Assembly (NCBI GenBank): GCA_036278455.1
Contig: DASULB010000146.1
Location: forward strand, 1 to 16,740
DNA from: FW021-bin31 sp036278455
GTDB taxonomy: Bacteria; Bacteroidota; Bacteroidia; Chitinophagales; Chitinophagaceae
Reading direction: 5' to 3'
Length of the DNA: 16,740 bases
The notes below the pieces were generated by a model. It saw nothing but the letters and a program-made list of their open reading frames with translations. It ran no database searches and was not told where the DNA came from. The position numbers were made by a program, and so were the translations under genes. Below are positions 1-8,316 of the stretch, one piece after another (positions within the stretch are counted from its first letter, which is position 1; each line of letters begins with the position of its first letter).

Positions 1-1601
1 GTATCGGCGGTGGTGGATACGCCGTAAATTTCTCCTTCCATGGTTTTTACATAGACCAGCGAGCTGTCCAGGGACAAGCCCATGGATTCCCGCACCTTGA
101 CGCCAGGCCATTTTTTGCGCCAGATCACATGGCCGGTCGCAGCGTTGAGTGCCGTCATCTCGCGGTCAGGAGCGACGATGAAGATCCTGTTATGCGTCCC
201 TGCCGGTTGGCACACGGCCGGGGAATACATCCGGTTGGCATAACCGTTGCTCCATTTCCAGACCAGCTTTCCAGTCTGGGGATCCAGGGCATAGAATTCA
301 TTCCCCCAGCATCCGAAATAGATCCTCCCTTCGTAGAATAAAGGCCGTGACACGACAAAGCCCTTTACATGGTCAAAATCCCATTTTAATTTTCCTGTCT
401 TTAGATCCAACGCACTGAAATGACCATCCGAGGAGCCGATAAAGACCGTGCCTTCGTGAATGAGCGGGGAGGCGACATCCGGCTTGAGGGTCTTGTATTT
501 CCAAACCAGCTTGCCATTTTTCGCCCTGACGCAGTAAATGTAATTATCCGAGGAAGCCACCACGACATAGCGGCCGGATGCGGCCGGGGTGGAATAGAGC
601 TTGCCATGGGTGTGAAATCCCCATTTTTTATGGCCGTTACGGCTGTTCAAAGCGTACAGCCACCCATTGGTATCCGTGGAAAAGATCAGTTTACCCTCCG
701 CAACGGTTCCCGATCCGATGTCGCTTTTGTCTTGATACTGCCACAAGGTCTTTACCTGCGGGTAAGTTTTGTTCACCGCGTAAGAAGGGCGGGGATACCG
801 GGTGGTATCCTCCCGAAAATGATGATTGAATAAATGGGCAGTTGTCCAGGGTTTGTGGGTGATCCCACCGGGTGTCCGTTCCTGAAAGTAAGCGGTATCA
901 TTACGGAAGGTAACGATGTTGTAACCGCCAACAGGTGCCTTTGCCCTCAGGGTGGATCTTCCCATCACGCCCGGGATGCCCTCGAAATTATAACGGTGGT
1001 CCCGGTGGCCATGGCCGCAAAGGATCAGCTGAATGTTCCTGGTTTTCAACAGGTCAATGGCTTCGTACCAGTTGTTAAGACCTGAATCCAGCGGATAGTG
1101 ATTGACAAACACGATGGGCATGGTGGTATCTCTCATGCCGGTAAGCATGGAGTCCAGCCATACGATGTCCTCCCGGGGTATCTGGCCCGGCCCCATGCGC
1201 ATAAAAGGACCTGAAGCGGTCCCCAGGAACAAATAACCACCATAGCGGAAGCTCATGGTTTCGGCGCCAAAGGTGGTGATAACACTGTTGCCACCGCTTT
1301 CCGACCAATTGGCATCATGGTTTCCCGGAATGATATGCAGCGGTTTGTTCAGGCTGTCCAGAATCCTTTTGGCCAGGTGCAGTTCTTTATCGGCGCCGAA
1401 TTCGGTAATGTCACCCGACATGATGACGAATTTGAGAGATGTATCGGCATTGATGTCCTTGACCACTCTTCTCAAATCTGCGGCGCCTGTCGAACTGCCC
1501 ACATGGGTATCGGATATTTGCGCGAATTTGAACCCGCGTTGCGCGAACGCGCTGGCGCTGACAAGGCATAACAGACAAAGCAGAAGGCCCTTTGGTTTCA
1601 T
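1..1601 (-). CDS. Secreted metallophosphoesterase fused to a PQQ-like beta-propeller (partial, 3' end off window)
   Basis: The frame is open from an ATG at 1601 to the left edge (533 complete codons, no stop). Residues 1-20 form a signal peptide (hydrophobic LLLCLLCL, then SASAFA before Q21), so the protein is exported. A calcineurin-like metallophosphoesterase domain follows with all expected metal ligands: DTH (D31, H33), SGD (D64), GNHD (N94, H95), NHYP (H168) and GHGH (H197, H199). From about residue 314 there are at least five PQQ/YVTN-type blade motifs about 40 residues apart, of the form A-L-x-x-x-x-G-x-x-x-W (for example LYALNSRNGHKKW and EFYALDPQTGKLVW). The family hydrolyses phosphomonoesters or diesters; the propeller is probably a binding platform, since no quinone-dehydrogenase residues are seen. 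It is transcribed in the same direction as the SusCD operons but is separated from them by debris. The substrate is unknown. Confidence 0.9.
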   Translation of the reverse strand, partial: MKPKGLLLCLLCLVSASAFAQRGFKFAQISDTHVGSSTGAADLRRVVKDINADTSLKFVIMSGDITEFGADKELHLAKRILDSLNKPLHIIPGNHDANWSESGGNSVITTFGAETMSFRYGGYLFLGTASGPFMRMGPGQIPREDIVWLDSMLTGMRDTTMPIVFVNHYPLDSGLNNWYEAIDLLKTRNIQLILCGHGHRDHRYNFEGIPGVMGRSTLRAKAPVGGYNIVTFRNDTAYFQERTPGGITHKPWTTAHLFNHHFREDTTRYPRPSYAVNKTYPQVKTLWQYQDKSDIGSGTVAEGKLIFSTDTNGWLYALNSRNGHKKWGFHTHGKLYSTPAASGRYVVVASSDNYIYCVRAKNGKLVWKYKTLKPDVASPLIHEGTVFIGSSDGHFSALDLKTGKLKWDFDHVKGFVVSRPLFYEGRIYFGCWGNEFYALDPQTGKLVWKWSNGYANRMYSPAVCQPAGTHNRIFIVAPDREMTALNAATGHVIWRKKWPGVKVRESMGLSLDSSLVYVKTMEGEIYGVSTTAD

Positions 1602-1806
1602 AACAGGTTATTTTTTGATTAAAGTATTGGCTTAAATAAATTGTTGTTATTAGTTTATAATCAATAGTTTAATGTCCAAAAAATTTACGGTGTGTTTATT
1701 TTAAATTGTTGTGCATAACCCACACTTTCCTTTTGCATCTTGTCAATGGCGGTAACAAAGTTCAAACCTTTGATTAAAGAAGTCAAATGCCACGGGCGTC
1801 TTCCAT
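1602..1806. other. AT-rich spacer with an orphan open frame of unknown origin
   Basis: This stretch holds the leader of the phosphoesterase gene. On the minus strand one frame is open from just after a stop at 1835-1837 to a TAA at 1685-1687 (49 codons), ending in GLNFVTAIDKMQKESVGYAQ and a few more residues. It reads like the C-terminus of a real protein but has no plausible start, and I do not recognise the family. No clear terminator or TAnnTTTG box was seen in front of the phosphoesterase start at 1601. Confidence 0.4.
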
Positions 1807-2515
1807 TCACCAATGATATCGAAATCCCGTCACTTTACCATTTCCATTGCCCGGTTCCCTACCGCCATATCTTTGTTGCCATTCCCGTATTTTTTGAATG
1901 GAGGCTGCATCTATGAACATCCCGATGTCTTTAAAACTTGTCGTATTGGGAGCGGTACGTTGTAAAGCCGGAAACGTGGCTTCCGCATTCTATCGGCACC
2001 GGATATCAATTTGGGGGCAGTGATCGGTGTTGACCAGGCAAAATTGTCCGAATAGGAGATGCGTGCCGGGGTGTTCTTTTTGCCGGATTTGGTGGTGATC
2101 AGGATCACTCCCAAGGCTGCCCTGGTATCGTAGATTGACGTGGATACCGCACCCTTGAGCACCGGGATGGAGGCGATGTCCCGGGGATTGATCACCTGCA
2201 GGCTTTGCATTTCCTGGTTGTCTACCAGTATTAATGGATTTGCCCCAGCCAGCCTCCTGTGCACAGAACCGGTCAATCCGCGTGACCGGATTTTCGGATC
2301 GGTACCGATGGCCCCTGTAGCGGTCGAAATAGTGAAGCCTGGTACGGCACCCTGTAATCCCCACGCCCCATCGGTACCGGTTGCTGCCACTGTGGCGCGG
2401 ATGAACGGTTGATTGTCGGCGGATTTCTGCACCACGCCCGTGATGGTCCTTGTTGCCCCCATAAGCTGTCTGCTGCCAGCATGGAGATGGGCACCAATAG
2501 TAATTTCTTGTTCAT
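1807..2515 (-). pseudogene. Decayed SusC-type TonB-dependent transporter (N-terminal remnant)
   Basis: This is the broken front end of a SusC/RagA-like receptor. The original start is the ATG at 2515 (MNKKLLLVPISMLAADSLWG, a signal peptide like that of the intact SusC at 4719-7883). A one-base deletion near 2450, just after the QQ that precedes RTITGVV, shifts the frame. The next frame carries a CarboxypepD_reg-like start (RTITGVVQ, then IRATVAATGTDG). About 80 residues, including the VVTGYG segment, are missing before the plug resumes at LQGAVPGF, followed by LILVDNQEMQ, INPRDIASIPVLKGA and ISYSDNFAWSTP. A further shift leads into MFIDAASIQKIREWQQRYGG (1807-1920), which resembles the equivalent part of SusC proteins. 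The entire beta-barrel is absent. An apparently open 204-residue frame at 1911-2525 is only part of this remnant. It keeps a control element at 2670-2692. No susD partner is visible. Confidence 0.88.
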
Positions 2516-2945
2516 GGTTAAACATGGTTTGATTAGATTATACGGCAATGGCTATGTCAATAATGTAAAATCACTGCATGAATTCAGATGGGAGCGACCA
2601 GTTACGCGGCGGGTGCTTTTATGCGCTCAAAGATAAAAAAAGATGCATATTTACGCGTTTCTTATAGGATAAATGTATGCACAAATTCGAAACCTTTTTA
2701 TTTTGTTTGGTTTTATGAAATTAACCTCTCCTGTTTGCAGTCCTGGCCCTATGGAACTTCATATGCAGTTAACCAGACTGCCATCGTTTTCTCCGTGCGA
2801 AATATTTTTTGGCCGGTGCCTGAATGGGTCACCCTCATGCTGGGAGCCTTTGATGCTGTAATTCTATGTAAGATACGGAGCGATCGGGCGCCGTCTGCCA
2901 GGAAAAAATGCAGCAAGTCGCAAGCTATTTTATCAGGGTTTTGGC
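2516..2945. other. Spacer: old susC control region and unassigned sequence
   Basis: The part from 2618 to 2692 is the promoter/operator region of the dead susC (see the separate entry). Between 2700 and 2945 I find no recognisable gene. A minus-strand frame of about 64 codons ends at 2747 (tail MAVWLTAYEVP) without a convincing start. A plus-strand frame at 2588-3031 starts inside the control region, runs through a terminator and into susD1, so I treat it as chance. Confidence 0.45.
2670..2692 (-). promoter_or_regulatory. Operator-like element upstream of the dead susC (copy 1 of 3)
   Basis: The plus-strand sequence TAAATGTATGCA followed by CAAATTCGAAA matches copies at 8011-8033 and 14748-14770; 17 of 23 positions are identical in all three. 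It lies 155 bp upstream of the dead gene's ATG at 2515. A half-site TTTACGCG at 2650-2657 lies the same distance upstream as TTTATGCG in copy 2, and another TTTATGCG lies at 2618-2625. The -7 counterpart reads TACATTTA here, and no TTTG -33 box is found at the right distance, so the promoter itself may have decayed. Confidence 0.65.
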
Positions 2946-2983
2946 AAAAAATAGACCGGAAGTTTTTTTCAACTTCCGGTCTA
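2946..2983 (-). terminator. Rho-independent terminator of the susC1-susD1 operon
   Basis: A perfect 13-bp inverted repeat (TAGACCGGAAGTT at 2952-2964 with AACTTCCGGTCTA at 2971-2983) encloses a 6-nt loop. On the minus strand it is followed at once by six T residues (A run at 2946-2951). It lies 25 bp past the susD1 stop, so it ends that operon and separates it from the debris downstream. Confidence 0.93.
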
Positions 2984-3007
2984 ATACCGGGGTACCTAAA
3001 AATCTTA

Positions 3008-4693
3008 TTACCAACCCGTGTTTTGTTTTAATTCGCCGTTCGTATAAAGCGATATCTGGCCGGTAGGGATGGGACTTAAATAATCTCTTGGTTGTACCGT
3101 TCTCTCCGTGCCGGCACTGTATGGCAGTAAATATCCCTGGGCATTCAGGGTGATGTCCGGGTTTGCAGGTACTTTGGCACCGACAAATATATCCGGATTT
3201 TTCTGGCTGTCCATATAATCCAGCTTATGCCAGCGGATGAGATCATCAAAGCGTAAACCATCCATCATCAGCTCATCCCTTCTGTCACGCCGGATCTCCC
3301 AGATCAGCGAGGTGACATCCGCATCTTTTTTCGGGTCAACAAAGACGACACCGTTAACAGCAGTCCCTTGGTGGCCGCTTAATTCCAGGGAGTCGACATG
3401 CCCGCGTTTCCGCAATAAATTAACGGAAATATCCAGATCGTGCTGGGTGATGGTGTATTTGCCCAGCTTATCCAGTTCGGCGGATGCTTCTGCATAGTTT
3501 TCATAAATTTCGGCAATCCAGAATATCGGCGCATCGGTCTCATTATAAGGTGCAGGGAGAACATCTCCTGGTTTAACAACACCGTCAGGCAGGAATTTGG
3601 CTATTCTGTATCCGGTAGTTGATGACATCCCATATACAAGGGTTCCCTGATAACATAAAAAGGTATCAATGGTAGCCGTTAAACGTCCGTCACGATTGGC
3701 ACGTACATTTTTGATGCCTTCATCCCCTTTGTATTCAGGAGATAGATCGATTGGCAAACCGTCAGTACACAAATAGGAGTTAATCGCTGATCTGTTTAAC
3801 CCGGACATGACGGTTGTACTGTTGGTATAACCTACCACACTATGGGATGCAGTACCGGTCACATATTTTTTATAAAGTATAATCTCAGGGTTGCCGCTGA
3901 CATCGTTGGAATTATAAACGCTCCTGTATGCATCGGACAAAGAATAGCCCGCGTCCATGAGTTTCGTCGAGGCATCCTTGCATTGTTCCAGGTAGGTGGC
4001 GGCCCGGGCATTGTCTTTTTCATTGTATTCGCTATAAGTTCCTTCATACAGGCATACGCGTGATTTAAGGGCCAGAGCAACATCCTTATTGATGGTATTG
4101 GCATCGGCGTCTGCTTTGGAACGCAGGTTTGCTATCGCGAAATTCAGATCTGCCAGCACGCTGTCCATCACCATGTTTCTCGGATCCCTTGGCTTATAAA
4201 TGGCCGAATCCTGGGAGATGTCCAATACCTTGCTGTACCACGGAACGTCACCAAATCGTTTGACCAGCCGAAAGTAGACCCAGGCCCTGAAAAAATGAGC
4301 CACGCCGTTCCAGTGGTTTTTAGCTGTCTGGTCCATGGGAACGCTGTTTACCCTGTCCATTACCAGGTTCGCCTTACGGACATCATCAAAATCCCAATTG
4401 CCATCACCTGAAGGGGCGTTCTTATCAAAATTTTGAAAACTCGAACTAATCTGGTCGTCAGCAAAAGTGCTGAAATAAAATCTGCCAAAGCCTGCACCCT
4501 TGCTATATCCAATGACGATATCATTGTAAAAACCCCAACAGAATGCCTTTACATTGTCTTCGCTGTTCCAGTAATCCAGATCGGAGAACTGGTCCAAAGG
4601 TTCCTTATCAATGTATTTGCTGCAACCGGCTGCAAGGGTAAGCAATACGGCTGCAATCCCAATAGTATGAATGTGTTTTAATATTACTTTCAT
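3008..4693 (-). CDS. SusD/RagB-family outer-membrane nutrient-binding lipoprotein (SusD1)
   Basis: The 561-residue protein is a usual size for the family. The N-terminus MKVILKHIHTIG plus a hydrophobic stretch ends in the lipobox LAAGC, giving lipidation at C24 and surface anchoring. After it comes the typical SusD opening (SKYIDKEPLDQFSDLDYW), a helical TPR-like region with FRAWVYFRLVKRFGDVPW around residues 130-155, and near the C-terminus the family block IRRDRRDELMMDGLRFDDL with a closing LSPIPTGQ. SusD proteins cap the SusC barrel and bind the incoming oligosaccharide or other ligand. The gene starts 25 bp after the susC1 stop, so the two are co-transcribed, and a terminator follows. It belongs to the classic RagB/SusD group and differs from the SusD-like_2 protein at 9958-11592. 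The ligand cannot be read from the sequence. Confidence 0.95.
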   Translation of the reverse strand: MKVILKHIHTIGIAAVLLTLAAGCSKYIDKEPLDQFSDLDYWNSEDNVKAFCWGFYNDIVIGYSKGAGFGRFYFSTFADDQISSSFQNFDKNAPSGDGNWDFDDVRKANLVMDRVNSVPMDQTAKNHWNGVAHFFRAWVYFRLVKRFGDVPWYSKVLDISQDSAIYKPRDPRNMVMDSVLADLNFAIANLRSKADADANTINKDVALALKSRVCLYEGTYSEYNEKDNARAATYLEQCKDASTKLMDAGYSLSDAYRSVYNSNDVSGNPEIILYKKYVTGTASHSVVGYTNSTTVMSGLNRSAINSYLCTDGLPIDLSPEYKGDEGIKNVRANRDGRLTATIDTFLCYQGTLVYGMSSTTGYRIAKFLPDGVVKPGDVLPAPYNETDAPIFWIAEIYENYAEASAELDKLGKYTITQHDLDISVNLLRKRGHVDSLELSGHQGTAVNGVVFVDPKKDADVTSLIWEIRRDRRDELMMDGLRFDDLIRWHKLDYMDSQKNPDIFVGAKVPANPDITLNAQGYLLPYSAGTERTVQPRDYLSPIPTGQISLYTNGELKQNTGW

Positions 4694-4718
4694 GATAGAG
4701 TACTTTATATAAATGAGA

Positions 4719-7700
4719 TTAAAATGTCACTTGTACGCCGAACGAATAATTGCGCTGGAAGGGGAAGGTCCTGCCTGTGTAACCCAGGTCCCCGTCCGTG
4801 ATTTCGGGATCAAGCGGCACGCCTACGTTAGCGATTTCCGTGAGGTTCTCACCGCTTACATAAATCCGTAGTTTTTGAAGATGGATTTTTTGGATCAGCG
4901 CATCCGGCAGCGAGTAACCTATGGTAACATTTTTCAGTCGGCAATAAGCCAGGTTAAGCAGGTACTTGCTTTGGGGATAGAAATTATGATCTCCCCTGGG
5001 TAACGCACCCACTGTGCCATATCCTGAATTGCCCGCATAAGGATTGGGATATTTGGCATTAGGGTTGTCTTTTGTCCAGTAGTCCAATTGATTTTTGTAT
5101 AGGATCTGTGCGCCGCTATACAGGGGAATGGCCATATCACCGAGCCCCCATAAATTGCGTTTCCCCACACCTTGCAGGAAGACGTACAGATCAAAGCCTT
5201 TCCAGTTGCCTCCGAGTTGCGCTCCATACATATAGTGTGGTTGCGTATTACCGATCACTGTGAGATCGCCATGGTCGGTAGCGGTGGAGTTGCCTCCATC
5301 GATCTTGCCATCTCCATTGAGATCCTTGAACTTGATGTCGCCCGGCCCATAGACAAAGTTACCCTGTTCCAGCGCTGCCTGACTGGGTGATTTTTCCACA
5401 TCCTCAGCAGATTGAAAATAACCAGCTGTTTTGAATCCCCATATATCGCCGTACACGGCCCCGGAATAATACTGGTTGATGATTTCGGCTTTGTTGTTCC
5501 ATTTTGTGATCACCGCCTTATTATTGTCTAAGCTTAAAATGGCAAAGAGCTTGAAATGATCGTTGACAGGATAATTAAACTGTACCTGCGCTTCAAAGCC
5601 CCGGTCACGCATGTTGCCCTGGTTGGTCCTGGGAGCGTCGGCGCCAAAGGTGGCGGCCACCGAATTGGTGCTGATCATCCCATCGGTGGTACGCTGATAC
5701 CAGTCAAAGCTACCGCTGATGTAATTTTTCAGCAAGCTGAAATCCAGGCCGATGTCCAATGTCTTAACTTTTTCCCAGGAAAGGCTTTGGGCCACTGCAT
5801 ACGGGTTGTGAAAGGTTGGTGCAGCCACACCGTTCACGATCCAGTCAGTTGTATAACTTGTCATGATGGGGAGGAAATATTGTCCTCCCACATCCAGGTT
5901 CCCGATTGAGCCCAGAGATGCCCTGAATTTCAGGTCATCAAAAAGGGGCTTGATAAAATCCATGAAAGGCTCGGCACTGATGCGGTAACCCACAGAACCT
6001 GAAGTAAATAGTGCCCACCGTTTATTGGGTGAATAGGCGGAAGATCCGTCATAGCGACTGTTGAATTCAAGAAGGTATTTGTCCTTGAAGGCGTAATTGA
6101 CCCTTCCGAAAAAGCCTGCATAGGCCGCATTGGTGTGGCTTCCACTAGCGTATTGTTGCCCGGTAGTCAGCTGCAGTTCCGGTTTGCTGGCGTCCAGCAA
6201 ACCTTTTGCCTCCGCATTGATCCCGATATACTCATCATCTTCGGCATTCATCCCTGCCATTACCGTCAGATGATGTACATCATTAAAGGTATTATCATAA
6301 GTGGCAAAACCATTAAATGTATTGGTGAGCGTTCTGCCGGCGTCGTATTCCGTTAGGTTGGAGGTAGGCTTGACGTCTTCCAGAGGCGTCCCACTTGCCC
6401 ACCAGTTCCATAGGACGGCCGGACCGCCTGCTTTGTGACTGATGACATTATCCCGGTTAATTGTATAGTGCGCCTCGATGCTAAGGTGAGCCACCGGCCG
6501 AAGGGTAGCGCCGAGGTCAACGCGTGAGTAATTGTCAATAACACTGTTGGTCCTGGCCGCGTCCAAAAAGCCGGAGGGCCCCCTGAAATAATGCCCCTGG
6601 TAGGTACCATAGGGCATATAGGCAGGCCAGCGCCACATATAGTAAAAATATTGCTGATACTGGTAAGGCTCCGTATATTTGAAATTCCGGTACATCACTT
6701 TAGCACTCAGATCGAGCCATGGGGTCGGCGCTGCATCCAAACCGGCGGTGATGTTATATTTTTTCAGATCATCAGGGTTTATCTTGAGGATACCAGTTTG
6801 ATGATTGTAGCCGAAAGACATGTAATAGCCCAGTTTTTTTGTGCCTCCGATCAGGGACAAATTATGGGTTTGCTGCGGGGTATGTTTACTGAGCATCATC
6901 CCTTTTATGTCCCACACCCGGTAGAAATTGAGGGGATCCAGACTGAAATCTTCCCCCAACACCATTTCATTTCCTTTGCGATTCCCTTTGTATTTGGCTT
7001 CCCAATTCTTGACTCCTTCAAGTTCCTTGGAAAATTGCATACCGAAAAGTTCAGGGCTGGTGACGCCCGCCCTTGCAGCACCCGATAAGATGCCCGGTAT
7101 TCCTTTCACCGGATCGGAGAAATCAGGTAAAACCGTAGGGGTATTCCAGGAGAAATTATCGGAATAAGTTACCCGCATGGGTTGGTTATGATGCCCATAT
7201 TTGGTTTTGATCAATACTACCCCGAAAGCCGCGCGGGCACCGTAAATAGCAGCGGAAGCGGCGTCTTTCAGTACGGTAATGCTGGCGATATCATTGGCGT
7301 CGATGACGGAAAGATCCGATGTCGGAACATTGTCGACCAATATCAGCGGACTGCTGGTTCCGTTTACCGAACCAATCCCTCTGAGCGTAATTCCCGCAGG
7401 AGCCGTCAGACTGCCATTGCCATAAGTGATCGTCAACCCGGGTATGATGCCCTGCAGCGCCTTGGTGACATCAGTGAGGGGTTTGCTGTCAAAGGTTTTT
7501 TTGACATCCACGGTCGCCACGGCCCCCGTAAGATCGGCTTTTCGTTGGGTGCCGTAACCGGTTACCACCAGTTGCTTCAGCGAATTAGCACCAGCCTGCA
7601 GCAAGATGGTGTAACTGGAAGTGCTGTCCACCGAGACGGTCTGGGTTTCGTATCCTACATAGGATATCTGTAAGGACTTTGTTCCCGGGGGCAGAATAAG

Positions 7701-7883
7701 GGAGAATGCTCCATGATCATTGGTGGTCGTTCCCGACTGCGTACCGGTGGCAACGACCGTGGCACCGATAATGGGATCATTGGTGGAATATTCATATACC
7801 ACACCTTTGACAGTCCTTTGCTGGGCCCATGCACCAATCACAAATAACATCAGCATGGGTACTAGGAGTACAGTTTTTTTCAT
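4719..7883 (-). CDS. SusC/RagA-family TonB-dependent outer-membrane transporter (SusC1)
   Basis: The 1054-residue protein has full family length. The signal peptide is MKKTVLLVPMLMLFVIGAWA with cleavage near A20. Residues about 23-86 form the CarboxypepD_reg-like domain typical of SusC (RTVKGVVYEY, DPIIGATVVATGT, SYVGYETQTVSV). LVVTGYGTQRKADLTGAVAT (about 106-125) leads into the plug domain to about residue 230, with the family signatures LQGIIPGL, LRGIGSVNG, NDIASITVLKDAASAAIYG and GVVLIKTK. The rest is a 22-strand-type barrel ending in FGVQVTF, the expected terminal aromatic residue. It imports ligands captured by SusD, energised by TonB. No N-terminal anti-sigma-interacting (STN) domain is present, consistent with control by a DNA-binding regulator rather than by an ECF sigma/anti-sigma pair. 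It is the first gene of its operon, with the promoter about 120 bp upstream. There is no clear Shine-Dalgarno sequence, as is usual in this phylum. Confidence 0.96.
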   Translation of the reverse strand: MKKTVLLVPMLMLFVIGAWAQQRTVKGVVYEYSTNDPIIGATVVATGTQSGTTTNDHGAFSLILPPGTKSLQISYVGYETQTVSVDSTSSYTILLQAGANSLKQLVVTGYGTQRKADLTGAVATVDVKKTFDSKPLTDVTKALQGIIPGLTITYGNGSLTAPAGITLRGIGSVNGTSSPLILVDNVPTSDLSVIDANDIASITVLKDAASAAIYGARAAFGVVLIKTKYGHHNQPMRVTYSDNFSWNTPTVLPDFSDPVKGIPGILSGAARAGVTSPELFGMQFSKELEGVKNWEAKYKGNRKGNEMVLGEDFSLDPLNFYRVWDIKGMMLSKHTPQQTHNLSLIGGTKKLGYYMSFGYNHQTGILKINPDDLKKYNITAGLDAAPTPWLDLSAKVMYRNFKYTEPYQYQQYFYYMWRWPAYMPYGTYQGHYFRGPSGFLDAARTNSVIDNYSRVDLGATLRPVAHLSIEAHYTINRDNVISHKAGGPAVLWNWWASGTPLEDVKPTSNLTEYDAGRTLTNTFNGFATYDNTFNDVHHLTVMAGMNAEDDEYIGINAEAKGLLDASKPELQLTTGQQYASGSHTNAAYAGFFGRVNYAFKDKYLLEFNSRYDGSSAYSPNKRWALFTSGSVGYRISAEPFMDFIKPLFDDLKFRASLGSIGNLDVGGQYFLPIMTSYTTDWIVNGVAAPTFHNPYAVAQSLSWEKVKTLDIGLDFSLLKNYISGSFDWYQRTTDGMISTNSVAATFGADAPRTNQGNMRDRGFEAQVQFNYPVNDHFKLFAILSLDNNKAVITKWNNKAEIINQYYSGAVYGDIWGFKTAGYFQSAEDVEKSPSQAALEQGNFVYGPGDIKFKDLNGDGKIDGGNSTATDHGDLTVIGNTQPHYMYGAQLGGNWKGFDLYVFLQGVGKRNLWGLGDMAIPLYSGAQILYKNQLDYWTKDNPNAKYPNPYAGNSGYGTVGALPRGDHNFYPQSKYLLNLAYCRLKNVTIGYSLPDALIQKIHLQKLRIYVSGENLTEIANVGVPLDPEITDGDLGYTGRTFPFQRNYSFGVQVTF

Positions 7884-7990
7884 AATTAAAAGATGATTTA
7901 GATAAAATATTTGGTCTATATAAAAAGCGAAAAATGAATGGCTTTTACAGGGTAGGTTTTACAAAAGGAATAGGAATCAAAAGATGCCCG

Positions 7991-8040
7991 TTTATGCGAC
8001 ATTCTAAGAGTAAATATACGCATAAATACGAAAAGCCAAA
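7991..8040 (-). promoter_or_regulatory. susC1 promoter with overlapping operator-like element (copy 2 of 3)
   Basis: Read on the minus strand, TTTG (8040-8037) is followed after 18 nt by TATATTTA (8018-8011), close to the Bacteroidota -33/-7 consensus TTTG and TAnnTTTG. The 23-bp element shared by all three susC genes fills 8011-8033 (TAAATATACGCA, then TAAATACGAAA on the plus strand) and so covers the -7 box and most of the spacer. TTTATGCG at 7991-7998 is a perfect inverted repeat of CGCATAAA at 8019-8026, centres 28 bp apart, and a further TTTATGCG lies at 8085-8092. This placement suits a repressor. Transcription would start near 8004, giving a leader of about 120 nt. Confidence 0.72.
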
Positions 8041-8152
8041 TTTTTTTCCATAAAAATGATTCTCGTCACCTGTAAAGGAGCCGCTTTATGCGTGTAGAAT
8101 GGCTATGGAAGCCGATTTTTTTGTTTTAGGGAAGAATAGGAAACGACGAGGT

Positions 8153-8316
8153 TATATGCAGGGAATTTATAATTTTTCCAACAAATTCAGGAAATATGAC
8201 AGTCCTTGCAGGTGGTCAATGTGATCAGGGCTACTGTTGGCGGCAAACTCATGCTCTCAAAATGATGCTTCCTCGCCTGATTTATTTAGTGCATGCCCAG
8301 CGGCCCCATTTGAAAA
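8153..8316 (-). pseudogene. Decayed duplicate of the 3' end of the neighbouring hydrolase gene
   Basis: About 150-160 bp resemble 8933-9095, the last 50 codons of the hydrolase gene at 8941-9858 plus a few bases past its stop. Shared blocks include CAGTCCTTGCAGGTGGTCAA and CATGCCCAGCGGCCCC. Read on the minus strand, the copy keeps GPLGMH, HHFES and LITLTTC-like segments but has a TAA replacing a glutamine codon just after the GMH and a one-base deletion after the ATG that matches M278 of the intact protein. No homology is seen beyond about 8316, so only the gene's tail survives. A plus-strand frame over this stretch (8196-8426) is a shadow. Confidence 0.85.

Noticed and set aside
420..833. 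Plus-strand open frame of 137 codons
   Set aside because: It is the shadow of the propeller part of the phosphoesterase fusion, whose minus frame is continuous and rich in motifs.
2588..3031. Plus-strand open frame of 147 codons
   Set aside because: It begins inside the susC-type control region, crosses the terminator stem at 2952-2983 and ends inside susD1 on the opposite strand; its composition is not protein-like.
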